Shown here: in pieces, positions 59,902-64,000 of the stretch
Layout: the number at the start of each line of letters is the position of its first letter
Position numbering within the stretch: the stretch's first letter is position 1
Assembly: GCF_002563925.1 (NCBI RefSeq)
Contig: NZ_PDJD01000001.1
Location: 2,548,973-2,612,972 of the forward strand
Length of the DNA stretch: 64,000 nucleotides
Direction: 5' to 3'
DNA from: Serinibacter salmoneus
GTDB taxonomy: Bacteria; Actinomycetota; Actinomycetes; Actinomycetales; Beutenbergiaceae
Program-made: the position numbers and the translations under genes
The notes under the pieces: generated by a model
Databases searched by the model: none
What the model saw: the letters and a program-made list of their open reading frames with translations, nothing else
Told to the model about the DNA's origin: nothing

Positions 59902-61800
59902 GTGTCCGAGACTGCTGCCCACGAGACCGACCACACCTCGCCGAGCGAGGAGACCCCGCGGTGGGAGCGGCGCTTCCGCGCCGCGACCGTCTCCCTCCCC
60001 GACTGGGCGAGTCACGCCCCGCAGCGCGCGGTGGCCGTCACCGTCCACGAGGGCGTCCGGCAGATCCACAGCCTGGACGTGCCCACCGGGACGTTGATGC
60101 CGCTGACGAACCGCCCCAGCGGCACCATGGACGCCACCCTCACCCCGGACGGCGCCCACGTGTGGTGGTTCGACGACGACGCGGGGGACGAGTTCGGCGT
60201 CTGGCGTCGCCAGCCGTGGGGCGCCGCGCCCGGTGAGGGCCTGGACACCCCGCTCGACCTGCCCGCGGCCTACTCCGCGGGCCTGCTGATGACGACCGCG
60301 GGTGGTGTGCCGGGCGCACCCGCCGTCATCGCGGTGGGCTCCAGCGACGACGACGGCAGCCGGGTGCATGTGGCGATCGACGGCGTGCACGACGGCGCCG
60401 CTCGCCTCGCGTACTCCCACGCCGAGAGCGCCTCGGTCGCCTCCCTCAGCGAGGACGGCACCCTGCTGGTGATCGAGCACTCCGAGCACGGCGACTCCCG
60501 CCACCCCTCCCTGCGGGTGCTCGCGACTGGGCTGCGCGGTGCGGAGTCGCCAGGGGGCGCGCGCGCCTTCGGGGACGTCGTCGCGGACCTGCACGACGGT
60601 GAGGGCAAGGGCCTCGCGGCCTGCGGCTTCGCCCCCGTCCCGGGCGACGCCCGCCTCCTCGTGGTGCACGAGCGCCGCGGCACGAGCGAGCTGGCGATCT
60701 GGGACGTGGCGACCGGCGAGGTGCGCGAGATCGACCTGGGTGCGCTCGGCGTCGAGGGCGAGGTCGCCGATGCGGACTGGACCTGCGACGCCACCGGGAT
60801 CCTCGTGGCCGTCGATCACGCGGCTCGCACCCGGATCTACCGCCTCGCTGCGTCCGGTGACGCCCTGGAGGCCCTCGGCCCCGACGACGGCACCGTCAGC
60901 GGCGCGACAGCGCGGCCCGACGGTGCGGTGTGGCTCGGCTGGAGCTCCGCCGCCCAGCCGCGCACCGTGCTCGAGGCGAGCACAGGCGAGGTGGTCGTGG
61001 CCGCCCCGGGCGAGCCTGCGCCGTCGTCCGTGATCGCCGAGGATGTCTGGACCGAGGGGCCCGGCGGGCGGATCCACGCCCTGCTGCGCCGACCGGCGGG
61101 GGTCAGCGAGCCGCTGCCGGTGGTGGTGGAGGTGCACGGCGGCCCCACCTGGCACGAATCGGACTCCTTCGCCCCGGACCTGGCGGCCTGGGTGGACGCC
61201 GGGTATGCCGTGCTCACGGTGAACTACCGCGGCTCCACCGGGTACGGCGCCGCCTGGCGGGACGCCCTGGAGGAGAAGGTCGGGTTCACCGAGCTCGACG
61301 ACATCGCGGCCGTGCACGACGACCTGGTGGCGCGGGGCGTGGTGGACCCGGCGCGCTCGGCGCTGGTCGGCGCCTCCTGGGGCGGCTACCTCACGCTGCT
61401 GGGCCTGGGGACGCAGCCCGGACGCTGGGCCGTCGGCGTGGCCGATGTCCCGGTCGCGGACTACGTGGCGGCCTACGAGGACGAGATGGAGCAGCTGAAG
61501 GCGTTCGACCGGGCGCTGTTCGGCGGGTCGCCGCAGGAGGTGCCCGAGGCCTACCGGATCAGCTCACCGCTGACCTACGTGGACCAGGTGAGCGCTCCCC
61601 TGCTCGTGCTGGCCGGGGAGAACGACCCGCGCTGCCCGATCCGGCAGATCCGCACCTACCTGACCGCGCTACGCGCCCGGGAGGACGCGCCGATGGTGGA
61701 GACGTATGAGTTCGGCGCCGGGCACGGCTCCTACGCCGACGACGAGCGGGTGGCGCAGATGCGCGCCCGGCTGGCGTTCGTGGAGCGGGCGCTGGGCTGA
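59902..61800 (+). CDS. S9-family (prolyl oligopeptidase-type) serine peptidase
   Basis: At 632 residues from GTG 59902, it has an N-terminal beta-propeller-like part at ~25-360. The catalytic alpha/beta-hydrolase domain holds Ser in VGASWGGYLT, Asp in LAGENDPRCP and His in GAGHGSYAD. No signal peptide is visible, so it is probably cytoplasmic. It cleaves short peptides, typically dipeptidyl or acylaminoacyl peptidase activity. A small hairpin CCCCG-tttga-CGGGG after the stop may end both convergent transcripts. Confidence 0.94.
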   Translation: MSETAAHETDHTSPSEETPRWERRFRAATVSLPDWASHAPQRAVAVTVHEGVRQIHSLDVPTGTLMPLTNRPSGTMDATLTPDGAHVWWFDDDAGDEFGVWRRQPWGAAPGEGLDTPLDLPAAYSAGLLMTTAGGVPGAPAVIAVGSSDDDGSRVHVAIDGVHDGAARLAYSHAESASVASLSEDGTLLVIEHSEHGDSRHPSLRVLATGLRGAESPGGARAFGDVVADLHDGEGKGLAACGFAPVPGDARLLVVHERRGTSELAIWDVATGEVREIDLGALGVEGEVADADWTCDATGILVAVDHAARTRIYRLAASGDALEALGPDDGTVSGATARPDGAVWLGWSSAAQPRTVLEASTGEVVVAAPGEPAPSSVIAEDVWTEGPGGRIHALLRRPAGVSEPLPVVVEVHGGPTWHESDSFAPDLAAWVDAGYAVLTVNYRGSTGYGAAWRDALEEKVGFTELDDIAAVHDDLVARGVVDPARSALVGASWGGYLTLLGLGTQPGRWAVGVADVPVADYVAAYEDEMEQLKAFDRALFGGSPQEVPEAYRISSPLTYVDQVSAPLLVLAGENDPRCPIRQIRTYLTALRAREDAPMVETYEFGAGHGSYADDERVAQMRARLAFVERALG

Positions 61801-61855
61801 GACGTCCCCGTTTGACGGGGTCAATCGGCCGAGGTGAAGCGCCCCAGGGATGTCG

Positions 61856-62959
61856 TCAGGCGGTGCGCATGATGGCGACGGGGTCTCGGTGCGCGGCGTA
61901 GGTGGCGGGGGTGAGGCTGGCTATCGTGGCGGTGAGCGTGGCCAGGAGTGCGGTGGCGGCGCTGAACTCCCATGGTGCGGTGTGGTTCTGGGCGGAGAGG
62001 GTGAGCTGTGCGATCAGGGTTCCGAGGACTGCTCCGCTGAGTGCGGGAGCGGTGGTTCTGAGTGCGACGAGCGCGATGAGTTCTGATCGGGTGATGCCCA
62101 GTGTGCGGCGGCGTCCGAGGTCACGGCGTCGTATGAGGACGTCGGCGAGGACGACGATCGCGACGAAGAACGCACCGGCGCCGAGTATCAGGAGAAGGAG
62201 AGATCGCCCGAAACCTGCGAACTGGTCGGTGACGCGTTGCGTGGTGTCTGCGGCTGCGGCGGCGGAGTCGACCTGGATGCTGGTGGGGTCGGCCCCGATG
62301 ATGGCAAGGGTGGCTGCCTGGACTGCTCTGACCTGGTGGGTGGAGTCGGCGAGGATCCTGACTTGGTGGAGAGATGACCCGTCCAGGGTGCTGGAATCAG
62401 CCTCGGGGGCGCTGAGCGCCATGGCGTCGAGGTGCTCGTAGGGCTCTTGTGCGGTGAAGGCCCCGACGATGCTCCACTGCGCACCCTCGGCTGATTGGAG
62501 GTAGCCGGCTGGCAGGTCCAGGTTGAGCCTCTGCACGCTGCTGGCGGGGATGATGACCTCGCCGGGCCCGGGCAGGCGACCTTCGATGAGGCGGATCCCT
62601 TGATCCAGGTCGCCATGGACGGTGGTGACGGCAATGCTGCTGCCTTCGCCCAGCGCGCCGTTGACCGCGTCGATCGGTAGGTCAGTGGCGATGACTGACT
62701 CGGCGTGATGGAGTTCTTGAAGGAGCGGGACGCTGGAGTAGGGGATCTGGCCCGGAGTTCGTGAGACGGTCACCGTCAGGGTGCGGGCACTGGACCCTGC
62801 GAGTTCCTGGAGGAGTTGAGCTTCTTGGGCTGCTTGACGACCCACGGTGAAAAGTGCGGCGAACGTCATTCCGGCCACAACCAGGGAGACCAACAGGGTG
62901 GGGATGCGGGATGCCCACGCGGCTGTGAGGGCTTCCCGGAGCAAGGCGCTGGGTCTCAC
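61856..62959 (-). CDS. ABC transporter permease, FtsX/MacB-like
   Basis: The 367-residue protein has an N-terminal membrane helix (IPTLLVSLVVAGMTFAALFT). A large extracytoplasmic domain follows (~200 residues). Three C-terminal helices include LLLLILGAGAFFVAIVVLADVLI. RRRDLGRRRTLGITRSELIALVALR is the FtsX-type coupling loop. Its start overlaps the ATPase stop by 4 bp. With the adaptor and ATPase genes it forms a MacAB-like export or efflux system. Confidence 0.9.
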   Translation of the reverse strand: MRPSALLREALTAAWASRIPTLLVSLVVAGMTFAALFTVGRQAAQEAQLLQELAGSSARTLTVTVSRTPGQIPYSSVPLLQELHHAESVIATDLPIDAVNGALGEGSSIAVTTVHGDLDQGIRLIEGRLPGPGEVIIPASSVQRLNLDLPAGYLQSAEGAQWSIVGAFTAQEPYEHLDAMALSAPEADSSTLDGSSLHQVRILADSTHQVRAVQAATLAIIGADPTSIQVDSAAAAADTTQRVTDQFAGFGRSLLLLILGAGAFFVAIVVLADVLIRRRDLGRRRTLGITRSELIALVALRTTAPALSGAVLGTLIAQLTLSAQNHTAPWEFSAATALLATLTATIASLTPATYAAHRDPVAIMRTA

Positions 62960-63648
62960 AGGCTCAGCACCTCATCGGCGCGTTCAACGACGGCAGGGTC
63001 GTGGGTGGCGATGAGGATGGTTCGGCCCTGCTCGGCTGCGTGACGGAGGGCGTCGATGACCAGGGAGGAGTTGTCCGGGTCGAGGTTTCCCGTGGGTTCA
63101 TCGGCAAGGACGATGCTGGGTTCGTTCACGAGTGCTCGACAGACTGCAACTCGCTGGGCTTGCCCACCGGAGATCTGGCCTGGTCGGTGGGTGGCACGGT
63201 GGTGGAGGCCGAATGTCGCCAGGAGGTCGTACGCGCGCTCGCGCAGGTCGCGGGGACTGCCACCGGCGTAGAGGCCGGGTTCGATGACCGAGTCGAGGAT
63301 CGCGCGTTCCGCGTCCAGTTCGGAGTCTTGGAAGATGAATCCCAGGCGGTGTGCTCGCAGGCGCGAGCGTCGGTGGTCCTTGAGGTCGGATGCGGACTCC
63401 CCGTCGATGATCACCCTTCCGCTCGTGGGAGTGAGCATCAGGCCGAGGACATAGAGCAGGGTGGACTTCCCCCGCCCGGAGGGGCCGGTCAGAGCGGTGA
63501 TTCGGCCCGGAGCGAAGGAGTGAGTCAGGCCATCGAAGAGTTCCTCGGTGGTGGGTCCATAGGTGAATCGCAGGTCTTGCACGGCGATCGTGACGCCGGG
63601 GGCCCGAGAGGCGGGGTCACCGACTTGCCCGTGCTCGGGCGCCATCAT
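62956..63648 (-). CDS. ABC transporter ATP-binding protein
   Basis: The 230-residue protein has Walker [17 protein letters not shown], signature [16 protein letters not shown], and Walker [17 protein letters not shown]. The H-loop is ATHDPAV. It is LolD/MacB-type by size and motifs. It overlaps the adaptor gene stop and the permease start, so the three genes are coupled. Confidence 0.94.
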   Translation of the reverse strand: MMAPEHGQVGDPASRAPGVTIAVQDLRFTYGPTTEELFDGLTHSFAPGRITALTGPSGRGKSTLLYVLGLMLTPTSGRVIIDGESASDLKDHRRSRLRAHRLGFIFQDSELDAERAILDSVIEPGLYAGGSPRDLRERAYDLLATFGLHHRATHRPGQISGGQAQRVAVCRALVNEPSIVLADEPTGNLDPDNSSLVIDALRHAAEQGRTILIATHDPAVVERADEVLSL

Positions 63649-64000
63649 GGGGCGGTGCTCGATTCCCCGCCCTGAGCGGTGTCGGAGGTCGGGGAGGGCG
63701 GCCCCTTCTCGGAGGTGGGGGTGGGGTCGGTATCACCCGGATCCGGCGTGATCTCACCCGGGGCTTCGTCGGCGAAGACCCGTATCTGCTCACCTGCTGA
63801 AAGGCCCGAGACGACGGCGAGTCCATCGGCGATGGCGAGCACCTCGACACGGCGTTCTTGCTCGCCCTCGGCCGTGACTACGGTGACGTTAGTGTCTCCT
63901 CCCATCGAGGTGCGAAGCGCGGAGACCGGCACGACAGGCCCGCGTTGCGGAGCGACGACTTCCACCTGAGTCAGGAGGTAGTTCTCGATACCGGCGGGTA
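63645..64000 (-). CDS. Periplasmic-adaptor-like efflux protein, 5' end outside window
   Basis: The visible C-terminal ~118 residues read PAGIENYLLTQVEVVAPQ, VPVSALRTSMGGDTNVTVVT, and EQERRVEVLAIADGLAVVSG, LSAGEQIRVF. This is the membrane-proximal end of HlyD/MacA-type adaptors, with the V-x-S-AL and GL..G..V patterns. A disordered Asp/Pro/Thr tail follows. The gene precedes and overlaps the ATPase gene and continues beyond the right edge. Confidence 0.82.
   Translation of the reverse strand, partial: PAGIENYLLTQVEVVAPQRGPVVPVSALRTSMGGDTNVTVVTAEGEQERRVEVLAIADGLAVVSGLSAGEQIRVFADEAPGEITPDPGDTDPTPTSEKGPPSPTSDTAQGGESSTAP

Noticed and set aside
59200-61317. 705-residue minus-strand open frame opposite copC and the S9 peptidase
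   Set aside because: It crosses two well-supported plus-strand genes and shows no motif; it is an antisense shadow.

Overview
The window is high-GC actinobacterial DNA. The chromosomal part on the right follows the gene order I recall around Rv3654c to Rv3683 in Mycobacterium tuberculosis: Tad pilus genes, acs, nth, a crp/glxR-type regulator, RidA, a DUF4177 protein, ponA2-like PBP and a metallophosphoesterase. Very high GC and the absence of mycobacterial marker genes suggest a Micrococcales-type actinomycete. The genus cannot be fixed from the sequence.

Positions 1 to about 38,395 are an integrated mobile element. Its left end carries a large serine recombinase, cut by the window edge. Its right end lies inside a DUF4244 (Flp-pilin-like) gene of a Tad cluster. 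That gene keeps its first ~60 codons, then runs into element DNA. The plasmid-like core contains, from left to right, a phage/P4-type primase-helicase, an excisionase-like HTH protein, an iteron region with large dyad symmetry (4.58-4.92 kb), a second repeat cluster (4.94-5.47 kb), and an HTH protein. These are followed by a MobF relaxase-helicase (6.66-9.97 kb), an oriT candidate, a soluble TraG/VirD4-like coupling ATPase, and a divergent operon of membrane proteins and lipoproteins (12.66-16.65 kb). An HU-like protein, a coiled-coil secreted protein and an M23 endopeptidase complete the set. No VirB4-like ATPase is visible, so the element may be mobilisable or use an unusual transfer channel.

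Positions 19.2-20.7 kb hold ~105-bp palindrome-rich repeat units around a conserved unknown gene. Positions 21.6-31.6 kb are a mosaic accessory region. The main structure here is two cassettes with the same ends: a resolvase start at the left, a ~300-bp repeat encoding a small protein ending EIPDFIQ...GGRPRG at the right, and a different cargo gene in each. One cargo is an exonuclease-VII-like protein and the other is a HEPN-CBS fusion. IS3 and IS630 remnants and a twice-frameshifted gene lie between the cassettes. A KfrA-like protein follows, then a tightly coupled three-gene restriction-like operon: MmeI-type DNA methyltransferase, SF2 helicase, and T5orf172/GIY-YIG nuclease.

Positions 38.4-64 kb are ordinary chromosome: the tad genes, two membrane proteins, acetyl-CoA synthetase, a DMT-like permease, a DUF2156 membrane protein, an alpha/beta hydrolase lacking its nucleophile, nth, a crp/glxR-type regulator, ridA, a DUF4177 gene, a PASTA-containing PBP and a metallophosphoesterase. 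After these come tRNA-Pro(CGG), a tandem glycine riboswitch in front of L-serine dehydratase, a formate/nitrite transporter, a CopC protein, an S9 peptidase, and an efflux ABC system cut by the right edge.
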